Assembly (NCBI GenBank): GCA_946480565.1
Contig: CAMLKR010000137.1
Location: forward strand, 1-6,250
Reading direction: 5' to 3'
Source of the DNA: an uncultured Arenimonas sp.
GTDB lineage: Bacteria; Pseudomonadota; Gammaproteobacteria; Xanthomonadales; Xanthomonadaceae
DNA length: 6,250 nucleotides
The notes below the pieces were generated by a model. It worked only from the letters and a program-made list of their open reading frames with translations. It was not told where the DNA came from and made no database searches. Both the position numbers and the translations under genes were made by a program. Of the stretch, positions 1-6,250 are shown piece by piece (position 1 is the stretch's first letter; each line of letters opens with the position of its first letter).

Positions 1-2360
1 TGCTTGTACGCAAGGCGGCCGTGCTGGGCGCCGGTGTGATGGGCGCGCAGATCGCGGCGCACCTGACCAACGCCGGTGTCGATACGGTGCTGTTCGATCT
101 GCCCGCCAAAGAGGGGCATCCGGATGGCATCGTGCACAAGGCCATCGCCAATCTGGCCAAGCTCAGCCCTGCTCCGCTGGCCAGCAAGTCGCTGGCCGAA
201 GCGATCACGCCGGCCAACTACGAGACGGGGCTTGAGCACCTGAGGGACTGCGATCTGATCATCGAGGCCATCGCGGAAAGGATGGACTGGAAGCAGGACC
301 TGTACCGGAAGATCGCCCCCTACGTCGCTCCGCATGCGGTGCTGGCCAGTAACACTTCTGGATTGGGAATCAATAAGTTGGCTGAGGTTCTTCCTGAAGA
401 ACTTCGGCATCGCTTCTCCGGCGTGCACTTCTTCAACCCGCCGCGCTACATGCACCTGGCCGAGCTGATCCCGGCCAAGTCGACCGATGCCTCGGTGCTC
501 GAGGGCCTGGAGACCTTCCTGACCACCACGCTCGGCAAGGGCGTGGTGTACGCGAAGGACACGCCCAACTTCATCGGCAACCGCATCGGCGTGTTCTCGA
601 TCCTGGCCACGGCCCACCACACGGGGGAATTCAAGCTCGGCTTCGACGAGGTGGATGCCATCACCGGGCCGTTGATCGGCCGCCCGAAGTCCGCCACCTA
701 CCGCACCTCCGACGTCGTCGGCCTGGACACCATGGCCCACGTCATCAAGACCATGGCCGACACCCTGCCGGACGATCCGTGGCATGCCTACTTCGCGTCC
801 CCGAAGTGGCTGGAAGCCCTGATCGCCAAGGGCGCGCTGGGCCAGAAGACCGGTGCCGGCATCTTCCGCAAGGTCGGCAAGGACATCGTGGTCCTCGACC
901 TGGAGAAGCAGGACTACCGCGCGTCCGACCGCACCGCGGCGCCCGAGGTGGTCGAGATCCTGAAGATCAGGAACCCGGCCGAGAAGTTCGCCAGGCTGCG
1001 CGAGAGCCAGCACCCGCAGGCCCAGTTCCTGTGGGCGGTGTTCCGCGACCTGTTCCACTACAGCGCCTACCACCTGGCCGACATCGCCGAGACCGCGCGC
1101 GACGTCGACCTGGCCATCCGCTGGGGCTACGGCTGGTCGCTGGGCCCGTTCGAGACCTGGCAGGCGGCCGGCTGGAAGCAGGTGGCGCAGTGGATCGCCG
1201 ACGACATCGTGGCCGGCAAGGCCATGAGCAGCGCGCCGCTGCCGAACTGGGTGTTCGACGGCCGCGAGGGCGTGCACGGCGCCGAGGGCAGCTACAGCCC
1301 GGCCAAGAACGCCAAGCTGCCGCGCTCGAGTCTGCCGGTGTACCAGCGCCAGCGCTTCCCGGATCCGCTGCTGGGTGAGGCATTTGCGCAGGGCGAGACC
1401 GTGTTCGAGAACGACGGCGTCCGTCTGTGGACCGACGGCGACGGGATCGGCGTGGTCAGCTTCAAGACCAAGATGCACACGGTCTCCGACGCCGTGCTGG
1501 ACGGCCTGCAGGAAGCCATCGCCATCGCCGAACGCAGGTTCAAGGGCCTAGTGATCTGGCAGCCGAAGGAACCCTTCTCCGCGGGCGCCGATCTGGCGGG
1601 CGCGCTGGGTGCGCTGCAGGCCGGCAAGATCGCCGAGTTCGAGGCGATGGTGGCCAACTTCCAGGCCACCAGCCAGCGCATCAAGTACGCGCTGGTGCCC
1701 GTCGTGGCCGCCGTGCGCGGCCTTGCCCTGGGCGGTGGCTGCGAGTTCCAGATGCACAGCGCGCGCACCATCGCGCATCTGGAAAGCTACATCGGCCTGG
1801 TCGAAGCGGGCGTGGGCCTGCTGCCGGCCGGCGGTGGCCTGAAGGAAATCGCGGTACGCGCCTCGCAGGCGGCGGGCCCGGGCGGCGACGTGTTCGCCGA
1901 GCTGAAGAAGACCTTCGAAACGGTCGCGATGGCCAAGGTCTCCGCCTCCGCGGTCGAGGCCCGGGAACTGGGCCTGATGCGCGCGGGCGACAAGGTCGCC
2001 TTCAATGCCTATGAACTGCTGCACATCGCCAAGCAGGAAGCCCTGGCACTGGCCGAGACCGGCTACCGCCCACCCCTGCCCGCGCGCCGCATCCAGGTGG
2101 CCGGCGACGTGGGCATCGCCACCTTCAAGATGATGCTGGTGAACATGCTGGAGGGCCGCTTCATCAGCCCCTACGACTACGAGATCGCCGTGCGCATCGC
2201 CACCGTGCTGTGCGGTGGCGAAGTGGACCGCGGCGCGGTGGTCGACGAGGAGTGGCTGCTGAAGCTGGAGCGCAAGCACTTCGTCGAACTGGCGCAGCAG
2301 GAAAAGACCCAGGCCCGCATCGCGCACATGCTGAAGACCGGCAAGCCGCTGCGTAACTAA
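1..2360 (+). CDS. fadN: 3-hydroxyacyl-CoA dehydrogenase/enoyl-CoA hydratase fusion, FadN type (5' end cut by window)
   Basis: This bifunctional beta-oxidation enzyme hydrates trans-2-enoyl-CoA and oxidises the L-3-hydroxyacyl-CoA to 3-ketoacyl-CoA with NAD, in the cytoplasm. Residue numbers here count from the GTG at 21. The N-terminal half is the dehydrogenase: Rossmann motif GAGVMG at residues 3-8, SNTSGL near 110-115, and the HFFNP motif with likely catalytic His136 and partner Glu148. The C-terminal half, from about residue 465, is a crotonase-fold hydratase: AGADL at 521-525 and LGGGCE at 570-575, with likely catalytic Glu575 and Glu596 (in LVEAGVG). The dehydrogenase-then-hydratase order is that of Bacillus FadN and the reverse of E. 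coli FadB. The GTG at 21 is not the true start, because the open frame continues to the window edge as LVRKAA and the Rossmann strand needs those residues, so only a few N-terminal residues are missing. A thiolase follows in the same operon. Codons 348-410 are unusually AT-rich. The family call is secure; the symbol follows the domain order. Confidence 0.93.
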   Translation, partial: LVRKAAVLGAGVMGAQIAAHLTNAGVDTVLFDLPAKEGHPDGIVHKAIANLAKLSPAPLASKSLAEAITPANYETGLEHLRDCDLIIEAIAERMDWKQDLYRKIAPYVAPHAVLASNTSGLGINKLAEVLPEELRHRFSGVHFFNPPRYMHLAELIPAKSTDASVLEGLETFLTTTLGKGVVYAKDTPNFIGNRIGVFSILATAHHTGEFKLGFDEVDAITGPLIGRPKSATYRTSDVVGLDTMAHVIKTMADTLPDDPWHAYFASPKWLEALIAKGALGQKTGAGIFRKVGKDIVVLDLEKQDYRASDRTAAPEVVEILKIRNPAEKFARLRESQHPQAQFLWAVFRDLFHYSAYHLADIAETARDVDLAIRWGYGWSLGPFETWQAAGWKQVAQWIADDIVAGKAMSSAPLPNWVFDGREGVHGAEGSYSPAKNAKLPRSSLPVYQRQRFPDPLLGEAFAQGETVFENDGVRLWTDGDGIGVVSFKTKMHTVSDAVLDGLQEAIAIAERRFKGLVIWQPKEPFSAGADLAGALGALQAGKIAEFEAMVANFQATSQRIKYALVPVVAAVRGLALGGGCEFQMHSARTIAHLESYIGLVEAGVGLLPAGGGLKEIAVRASQAAGPGGDVFAELKKTFETVAMAKVSASAVEARELGLMRAGDKVAFNAYELLHIAKQEALALAETGYRPPLPARRIQVAGDVGIATFKMMLVNMLEGRFISPYDYEIAVRIATVLCGGEVDRGAVVDEEWLLKLERKHFVELAQQEKTQARIAHMLKTGKPLRN
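381..408 (+). repeat. 28-base inverted repeat (potential 13-bp hairpin) inside the fadN-type gene
   Basis: Arms 381-393 and 396-408 are complementary over 13 pairs, two of them G-U wobbles in RNA. The perfect core is GTTCTTC, then CT, then GAAGAAC (387-402). With only two bases at the centre, the tip pairs would open to make a real loop. The repeat lies wholly within coding sequence, inside a stretch of atypical codons. Whether it acts as an RNA structure, a protein-binding palindrome or nothing at all cannot be told from sequence alone. Confidence 0.5.
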
Positions 2361-2369
2361 GCGACGGAC

Positions 2370-2374
2370 AAGGA
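2370..2374 (+). promoter_or_regulatory. Ribosome binding site of the thiolase gene
   Basis: AAGGA lies 9 bases before the ATG at 2384, in the 23-base gap after the fadN-type stop codon. It fixes the thiolase start. No promoter is apparent in so short a gap, so the two genes are probably co-transcribed. Confidence 0.7.
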
Positions 2375-2383
2375 CACATCGAA

Positions 2384-3589
2384 ATGAGCAAGCAGATCCA
2401 AGAAGCCTACATCGTCGCCGCCACCCGCACGCCGGTCGGCAAGGCGCCCAAGGGCGTGTTCCGCAACACCCGCCCGGACGACATGCTGGCGCACGTGCTG
2501 AAGTCGGTCGTGGCGCAAGCCCCCGGCATCGACGTCAGCCGCATCGACGACGCCATCATCGGCTGCGCGATGCCGGAGGCCGAGCAAGGCATGAACGTGG
2601 CGCGCATCGGCCTGTTGTTGGCCGGCCTGCCGAACACGATCGCTGCGCAGACCATCAACCGCTTCTGCTCGTCCGGCCTGCAGGCCGTGGCGATGGCGGC
2701 GGACCAGATCCGCCTGGGCCATGCCGACCTGATGCTGGCCGGCGGCACCGAATCGATGTCGATGGTGCCGATGATGGGCAACAAGATCGCCATGGCGCCC
2801 AGCGTGTTCGACAACGACCACGTGGCCATCGCCTACGGCATGGGCATCACCGCCGAGAAGGTCGCCGAGGAATGGAAGGTCTCGCGCGAGGACCAGGACG
2901 CCTTCGCCGTCGCCTCGCACCAGAAGGCCCTGGCCGCCCAGGCGGCGGGCGAGTTCCGCGACGAGATCAGCCCCTACGAAGTCATCTCGCGCCAGCCCGA
3001 CCTGGCCGGTAACACGGTGCGCCTGAAGAAGCTGCTGGTCGAACAGGACGAAGGCCCGCGCGCCGATACGTCGCTGGAGGGCCTGGCCAAGCTGCGTACC
3101 GTATTCCGCAATCCGCAGTTCGGCGGCACGGTGACTGCGGGCACCTCGTCGCAGATGAGCGACGGTGCGGCCGGCGTGCTGCTGGCCTCGGAACAGGCCA
3201 TCAAGGATTACGGACTGACCCCGCTGGCGCGCTTCGTCAGCTTTTCGGTCGCCGGCGTGCGCCCGGAAGTGATGGGCATCGGCCCGATCGCGGCGATCCC
3301 GAAGGCGCTGAAGCAGGCCGGCCTGACCAAGGACCAGCTGGACTGGATCGAACTCAACGAAGCCTTCGCCGCCCAGGCGCTGGCCGTGATCCGCGACAGC
3401 GAACTGGACCCCGCGAAGATCAACCCGCTGGGCGGCGCCATCGCGCTCGGTCACCCGCTGGGTGCGACCGGTGCGATCCGCACGGCGACGATCGTGCACG
3501 GCATGCGTCGACACCAGAAGAAGTACGGCATGGTGACCATGTGCATCGGCACCGGCATGGGCGCGGCCGGCATCTTCGAATCGCTGTAA
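2384..3589 (+). CDS. fadA: Acetyl-CoA C-acyltransferase (3-ketoacyl-CoA thiolase), FadA type
   Basis: This enzyme cleaves 3-ketoacyl-CoA with free CoA, releasing acetyl-CoA and a shortened acyl-CoA: the last step of each beta-oxidation turn. The 401-residue product has the usual length of the cytoplasmic thiolase family. Visible landmarks are the nucleophile Cys95 in NRFCSSG, GGTESMS at 120-126, GTSSQMSDGAA at 253-263, NEAFA at 325-329, catalytic His357 in GHPLG, and the acid/base Cys387 in CIGTGMG. All key residues are intact. GTSS, where many biosynthetic thiolases have GNAS, matches FadA-type degradative enzymes as I recall them. The ATG start is supported by an AAGGA site 9 bases upstream and by the early AYIVAATRTPVGK strand. 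It is the second gene of the operon with the fadN-type fusion, and the two products probably act as a complex or at least in sequence. A biosynthetic acetoacetyl-CoA thiolase (AtoB/PhaA) is possible, but the operon context argues for degradation. Confidence 0.94.
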   Translation: MSKQIQEAYIVAATRTPVGKAPKGVFRNTRPDDMLAHVLKSVVAQAPGIDVSRIDDAIIGCAMPEAEQGMNVARIGLLLAGLPNTIAAQTINRFCSSGLQAVAMAADQIRLGHADLMLAGGTESMSMVPMMGNKIAMAPSVFDNDHVAIAYGMGITAEKVAEEWKVSREDQDAFAVASHQKALAAQAAGEFRDEISPYEVISRQPDLAGNTVRLKKLLVEQDEGPRADTSLEGLAKLRTVFRNPQFGGTVTAGTSSQMSDGAAGVLLASEQAIKDYGLTPLARFVSFSVAGVRPEVMGIGPIAAIPKALKQAGLTKDQLDWIELNEAFAAQALAVIRDSELDPAKINPLGGAIALGHPLGATGAIRTATIVHGMRRHQKKYGMVTMCIGTGMGAAGIFESL

Positions 3590-3611
3590 GCCTCAGCGAT
3601 CACCCGACAGG

Positions 3612-3639
3612 AATGGCGCCGCAAGGCGCCATTTCTTTT
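3612..3639 (+). terminator. Rho-independent terminator after the thiolase gene
   Basis: A perfect 9-bp stem (3612-3620 with 3625-3633, core ATGGCGCC/GGCGCCAT) closes a GCAA tetraloop of the stable GNRA class. The run TTTCTTTT at 3632-3639 follows on the plus strand. It begins 22 bases after the thiolase stop codon and ends the beta-oxidation operon. On the minus strand the same stem is followed by ATTCCTGTC, a poor T-tract, so it would serve the converging csaA-like transcript less well. Confidence 0.9.
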
Positions 3640-3649
3640 GGTTACTTGG

Positions 3650-3664
3650 ATGGCGTTACGCCAT
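3650..3664. repeat. Short palindrome overlapping the csaA-type stop codon
   Basis: ATGGCGT-T-ACGCCAT is symmetrical about position 3657, which is the middle base of the minus-strand TAA stop codon (3658-3656). As a hairpin it has a 6-bp stem with a TTA loop. Its ATGGCG and CGCCAT arms match the outer part of the terminator stem 17 bases away. It has no T-tract on either strand, so I do not call it a terminator. Confidence 0.45.
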
Positions 3665-4000
3665 GCGTGCGCCGTCGGGTACGGGACGTTCCACGGCCGT
3701 CACCACCACACCGTCATCGGTGTGGAATCCGGTCAGCAGGAATTCCGAAATGAACGGCCCTACCTGCTTCGGAGGGAAATTGAGGACGCCCACGATCTGC
3801 CGTCCCACCAGATCCTCCGGCGCATACAGCGCGCGGATCTGGGCACTGGTCTTCTTCACGCCATGAGGGCCGAAGTCGACCCACAGCTTCCACGCGGGTC
3901 TGCGTGCTTCCGGAAACGGCTCAACCCGCAGCACCGTCCCGGCGCACAGCTGGACGCGCGTGAAGTCCTCCCAACCGATCACCTGCACACTCTCCGTCAC
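3656..4000 (-). CDS. csaA: CsaA-type tRNA-binding domain protein
   Basis: This is a 114-residue single-domain protein of the EMAP-II/Trbp111 OB-fold family, which binds tRNA as a dimer. Bacillus CsaA, the closest member I recognise, is also described as a chaperone linked to Sec-dependent export. Family signatures are EDFTRVQLCAGTV at 11-23, FPEARRPAWKLWVDFG at 29-44, KTSAQI at 50-55, LNFPPKQVGPFISEFLLTG at 73-91, and the closing PVPDGARM. I chose the GTG at 4000: it overlaps the oxidase TGA as GTGA, has GGGAGGG just upstream, and gives the normal family length. In-frame GTGs at codons 5 and 7 are alternatives. There is no signal peptide or membrane segment, so it should be cytoplasmic. It is probably translationally coupled to the oxidase upstream. 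The family is secure; the cellular role (tRNA binding or protein chaperone) is open. Confidence 0.88.
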   Translation of the reverse strand: MTESVQVIGWEDFTRVQLCAGTVLRVEPFPEARRPAWKLWVDFGPHGVKKTSAQIRALYAPEDLVGRQIVGVLNFPPKQVGPFISEFLLTGFHTDDGVVVTAVERPVPDGARMA

Positions 4001-5289
4001 GCACCCTCCCTTCTTCCCTTCCGCGCCTTCCACGCATCCTTGGCCTCCGCCCACCAGTAGCTCACCTGCGCGCCCAGGAAGCCGGCAGGCTTCATCGCGG
4101 ACACCAGGCCGTAGGCGGCGAACTCGCGCCATCGCCGATCGCCTTGCGCGATGGCGGAGGCGATGACTTCGCCCGCGAACGTCGTGGGCGCGACGCCATG
4201 CCCACCGAATGCCTGCGCCACCCACAAGCCCGGCTCCACCTGGCCGATCTGCGGCATCTCGTGGCGGGCATAGCTCATCAGCCCGGACCAGGCATGGTCG
4301 ATGCGCACGCCCTCCAGTTGCGGAAACACCTTCAACATGTCGCCGTACAGCAGGCGCTCGACCGACCGAGGCGAGCGATCCAGGACCGAAATCCGCCCGC
4401 CCCACAGCAGACGGGAGTCAGGCAAAGGCCGGTAGTAGTCGAAGGCGAAGCGCGTGTCGTAGATGGCCGCGCGCGTGCGCAGCGCCGTGTCCATCCGCGC
4501 CCCCAGCGGCTCGGTGACCATCACGTAGGTGGCGATCGGCAATACCCCCGCGTCGACACGGCGATGCAGGCGCGCCAGGTAGCCGCCGCATGCCAGTACG
4601 ACCTCGCGCGCGTCGACGCGGCCGGACGGTGTGGTGACTCGCCAGCCTCCCTCCCGCCGCTGCAGCGATACCGCAGGCGAATCGCCGAACAGGGATACGC
4701 CCTGCCGCGATGCTGCCTGGACCAGGCCGTGGGCGTACTTGAGCGGATGGAAGTGGAAAGCCCGTGGCTCGAACAGCGCGTCGTGATATCGCGGAGTGAG
4801 TATCTGTTGACGCAACTCGTCGCGCTCGACCCAGTGCCAGTCCTGCGCGAAGACATCGGCCAGCAACGCCTGGCGTTGCCGCAGCAGGTCGCGGTCGTCG
4901 AACCAGTTCGCCCAGAGGATCCCGGCCTGGGTGTCGTCGCAGGCGATGCCATACTGCGCGATGCGCCTGCGGATCAGTTCCACCGCTTCCACGGTGCCGG
5001 CGTACAGGGCGCGCGCGCGTTCGCGCCCCAGATCACGCAGCAGAGCCGCTTCGCCGCGGGAGAAGCCACCGAACACGAAACCGCCATTGCGGCCGGAAGC
5101 ACCGAATGCGGGCTGCTCCGCTTCCAGCAGCACGACATCGCGGTGTCCCCGCTCGGCCAGGCCCAGCGCCGTGTTCAGACCCGCGAAGCCTCCACCCACC
5201 ACGCAGACATCCGCGTCCAGGGCCGTATGCAACGTGGGGAGCGCGGGCGCGCCACCGGCGGTGTCGGCGTAATAGTGGCGGATGGACAT
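3997..5289 (-). CDS. FAD-dependent amine/amino-acid oxidase (DAO family, PuuB-like)
   Basis: This is a probable flavoprotein oxidase that oxidises the C-N bond of an amine or N-substituted amino acid, with FAD held non-covalently. Numbered from the GTG at 5295, the dinucleotide-binding fold is VVGGGFAGL at 32-40, with the ribose-binding acid Glu58 at the end of strand 2. ASGRNGG follows at 66-72, as in gamma-glutamylputrescine oxidase (PuuB/OrdL). The substrate domain spans the middle, and the FAD-contacting FGGHGVAPTTFAGE is at 363-376. The length of about 430 matches PuuB. The C-terminal tail, after about 415, is basic. I chose the ATG at 5289 over the GTG two codons earlier; neither has a clear Shine-Dalgarno site. 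No putrescine-pathway genes (puuA, puuC, puuD) are in view, so the substrate is unknown; sarcosine-like or glycine-like substrates are equally possible. It lies 74 bases after galU and overlaps the csaA-type gene by 4 bases. Confidence 0.88.
   Translation of the reverse strand: MSIRHYYADTAGGAPALPTLHTALDADVCVVGGGFAGLNTALGLAERGHRDVVLLEAEQPAFGASGRNGGFVFGGFSRGEAALLRDLGRERARALYAGTVEAVELIRRRIAQYGIACDDTQAGILWANWFDDRDLLRQRQALLADVFAQDWHWVERDELRQQILTPRYHDALFEPRAFHFHPLKYAHGLVQAASRQGVSLFGDSPAVSLQRREGGWRVTTPSGRVDAREVVLACGGYLARLHRRVDAGVLPIATYVMVTEPLGARMDTALRTRAAIYDTRFAFDYYRPLPDSRLLWGGRISVLDRSPRSVERLLYGDMLKVFPQLEGVRIDHAWSGLMSYARHEMPQIGQVEPGLWVAQAFGGHGVAPTTFAGEVIASAIAQGDRRWREFAAYGLVSAMKPAGFLGAQVSYWWAEAKDAWKARKGRREGA
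4004..4010 (-). promoter_or_regulatory. Ribosome binding site of the csaA-type gene
   Basis: On the minus strand GGGAGGG precedes the GTG at 4000, separated by only TGC. The spacing is short unless ribosomes pair with the 5' part of the purine run AAGAAGGGAGGG. The site lies inside the last codons of the oxidase gene and encodes part of its basic KGRREG tail. It supports the GTG start and coupled translation. Confidence 0.6.
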
Positions 5290-5304
5290 GGGCACGCGCC
5301 GATT

Positions 5305-5349
5305 CTGCGGGAAGCGGGCCGCCCTTCACCAGGGCGTGTCGCGCCGCAG
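5305..5349 (-). other. Nested inverted repeats in the galU-oxidase gap
   Basis: Read on the minus strand, CTGCGG (5349-5344) pairs perfectly with CCGCAG (5310-5305). Between them GCCCT (5335-5331) pairs with AGGGC (5325-5321) around a GGTGA loop. No T-run follows, so a classical terminator is not supported. It could be a 5'-leader structure before the oxidase start, a mRNA-stability hairpin after galU, or chance in GC-rich DNA. I see no convincing promoter in this gap. Confidence 0.3.
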
Positions 5350-5363
5350 GCTTTTGGAGAGAG

Positions 5364-6250
5364 TCAGCCCAGTTCCCGGACGCCCAGTTCGTTCAGTGCA
5401 CTCTGCATCATGCTGCGTGCCGCGTCGCTGAGCGCTTCGTGGTCCAGCGCGTAACGGATGGTGGCTTCGATCAGTCCGATGTGCGTACCACAGTCGAAGC
5501 GGGTGCCCTGGAACCGGTACGCGTGCACCGGCTTCTCGCGCAACAGGGCCGCGATGGCATCCGTCAGCTGGATTTCGCCGCCGGCGCCCGGCGCCGTACT
5601 TTCCAGCAGCGCGAAGATGCGCGCGTCAAGCACGTAGCGCCCCACGACCGCCAGCGTGCTGGGGGCGACCTCCGGCTTGGGCTTTTCCACGATGGCGTCG
5701 ATGCGTCCTTCGCGTCCTGAGAAGGCGTCCGTCGCCACGATGCCGTAACTGCCGGTCTGTTCGCGCGGCACGTCCTGCACGGCGATCACGCTGGCGCCGC
5801 TGGACTCGGCCGCATCCGCCATCTGCTTGAGGGCGCCCGGCCCGCGGTTCCAGATCAGGTCGTCGGGCAGCAGCACCGCGAAAGGCTCGTCGCCGACGAT
5901 GGCCTTGGCGCACAGCACCGCATGCCCAAGCCCCAGGGCTTCGGCCTGGGTGACGAAGACGGCGCGAACGTGTGGCGGCAGCACGTTGCGGACGAGTTCC
6001 AGCTGTTCGACCTTGCCCGAGCGCTCCAGCTTCTGTTCCAGCTCGTACGCCTTGTCGAAGTAGTCCGCCACCGCATGCTTGTAGCGGTTGGTGACGAAGA
6101 TGAGCGTATCGCAACCTGCCTCGACCGCTTCATCCACCGCGTACTGGATCAGCGGCCGGTCGATGATCGGCAGCATCTCCTTGGGAACGGTCTTCGTTGC
6201 GGGCAGGAAGCGGGTGCCGAGTCCCGCCACGGGGAACACGGCCTTGCGGA
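5364..6250 (-). CDS. galU: UTP-glucose-1-phosphate uridylyltransferase (5' end beyond window)
   Basis: This enzyme makes UDP-glucose and pyrophosphate from UTP and glucose-1-phosphate in the cytoplasm, feeding LPS, exopolysaccharide and galactose metabolism. Numbered from the GTG at 6239, the nucleotide-binding signature is AGLGTRFLPATK at 5-16, followed by PKEMLPI at 19-25. LGLGHAVLCAK is at 102-112, the LPDD metal/substrate acids at 124-127, VEKPK at 184-188 with a likely catalytic Lys186, and GEIQLTDAI at 221-229. The GTG at 6239 is an internal Val: the frame runs on to the edge as RKA before VFPVAG, as in other GalU proteins, so only a few residues are lost. Its visible length of about 295 residues is normal. 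The next gene, an oxidase, starts 74 bases downstream on the same strand; co-transcription is possible but no functional link is obvious. The promoter lies outside the window. Confidence 0.96.
   Translation of the reverse strand, partial: RKAVFPVAGLGTRFLPATKTVPKEMLPIIDRPLIQYAVDEAVEAGCDTLIFVTNRYKHAVADYFDKAYELEQKLERSGKVEQLELVRNVLPPHVRAVFVTQAEALGLGHAVLCAKAIVGDEPFAVLLPDDLIWNRGPGALKQMADAAESSGASVIAVQDVPREQTGSYGIVATDAFSGREGRIDAIVEKPKPEVAPSTLAVVGRYVLDARIFALLESTAPGAGGEIQLTDAIAALLREKPVHAYRFQGTRFDCGTHIGLIEATIRYALDHEALSDAARSMMQSALNELGVRELG

Noticed and set aside
21..23. GTG at 21 as the true start of the fadN-type gene
   Set aside because: The open frame continues upstream to the window edge and supplies the residues before VLGAGVMG that complete the first Rossmann strand. 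The gene is simply cut by the window.
779..1378. 199-codon plus-strand frame inside the fadN-type gene
   Set aside because: It is a frame-shifted, Arg/Gly-rich shadow of the bifunctional enzyme, whose own frame is uninterrupted there.
1548..2327. 259-codon minus-strand frame opposite the hydratase domain
   Set aside because: It is antisense to conserved crotonase motifs, its product is compositionally biased (Gln, His, Ala, Gly), and nothing else supports a gene.
2357..3514. 385-codon open frame on the minus strand opposite the thiolase
   Set aside because: It mirrors the thiolase coding frame and encodes a His/Arg/Asp-rich, low-information product with no family motif. The thiolase has all its catalytic residues.
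3656..4405. Longer 249-codon reading of the csaA-type gene
   Set aside because: The extra N-terminal 135 residues are an out-of-frame reading of the oxidase C-terminus with no domain. The family is about 110 residues long, which fits the GTG start at 4000 preceded by a purine-rich ribosome site.
4144..5454. 436-codon open frame on the plus strand opposite the oxidase gene
   Set aside because: It lies entirely antisense to a gene with clear FAD-binding motifs and its product shows no recognisable domain. Long antisense frames are expected in GC-rich DNA, where stop codons are rare.
6237..6239. GTG at 6239 as the true start of galU
   Set aside because: The upstream in-frame residues RKA belong to the usual GalU N-terminus before VFPVAG, so this GTG encodes an internal valine.

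Overview
The window is ordinary chromosomal DNA from a GC-rich gammaproteobacterium. The protein sequences and gene content best fit the Xanthomonadaceae (the Xanthomonas, Pseudoxanthomonas, Lysobacter and Stenotrophomonas group). That placement rests on remembered resemblance, mainly of the beta-oxidation protein and GalU, and no search was run. Five protein genes fill almost all of the window, and the first and last are cut by its edges. I see no mobile element, CRISPR array, tRNA or rRNA.

Plus strand, 1-3639: a two-gene fatty-acid beta-oxidation operon. The first gene is a FadN-type fusion, with 3-hydroxyacyl-CoA dehydrogenase at the N-terminus and enoyl-CoA hydratase at the C-terminus. 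A FadA-type thiolase follows 23 bases later. Together they would carry out hydration, oxidation and thiolysis of each cycle. A strong intrinsic terminator closes the unit at 3612-3639.

Minus strand, 6250-3656: three genes converge on the operon. galU (UTP-glucose-1-phosphate uridylyltransferase, start beyond the window) comes first. After a 74-base gap comes a FAD-dependent amine or amino-acid oxidase of the DAO/PuuB-like family. Last is a small CsaA-type OB-fold tRNA-binding or chaperone protein, whose GTG start overlaps the oxidase stop codon (GTGA), suggesting translational coupling. GalU supplies UDP-glucose for surface polysaccharides and has no obvious link to the other two.

No new multi-gene system is evident. 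The most notable anomaly is a patch of about 21 codons (348-410) in the FadN-type gene whose third positions are mostly A or T, unlike the GC-rich codons on both sides. It contains a near-perfect 28-base inverted repeat. Lesser points are the paired hairpins between the convergent units and the overlapping oxidase/csaA pair.
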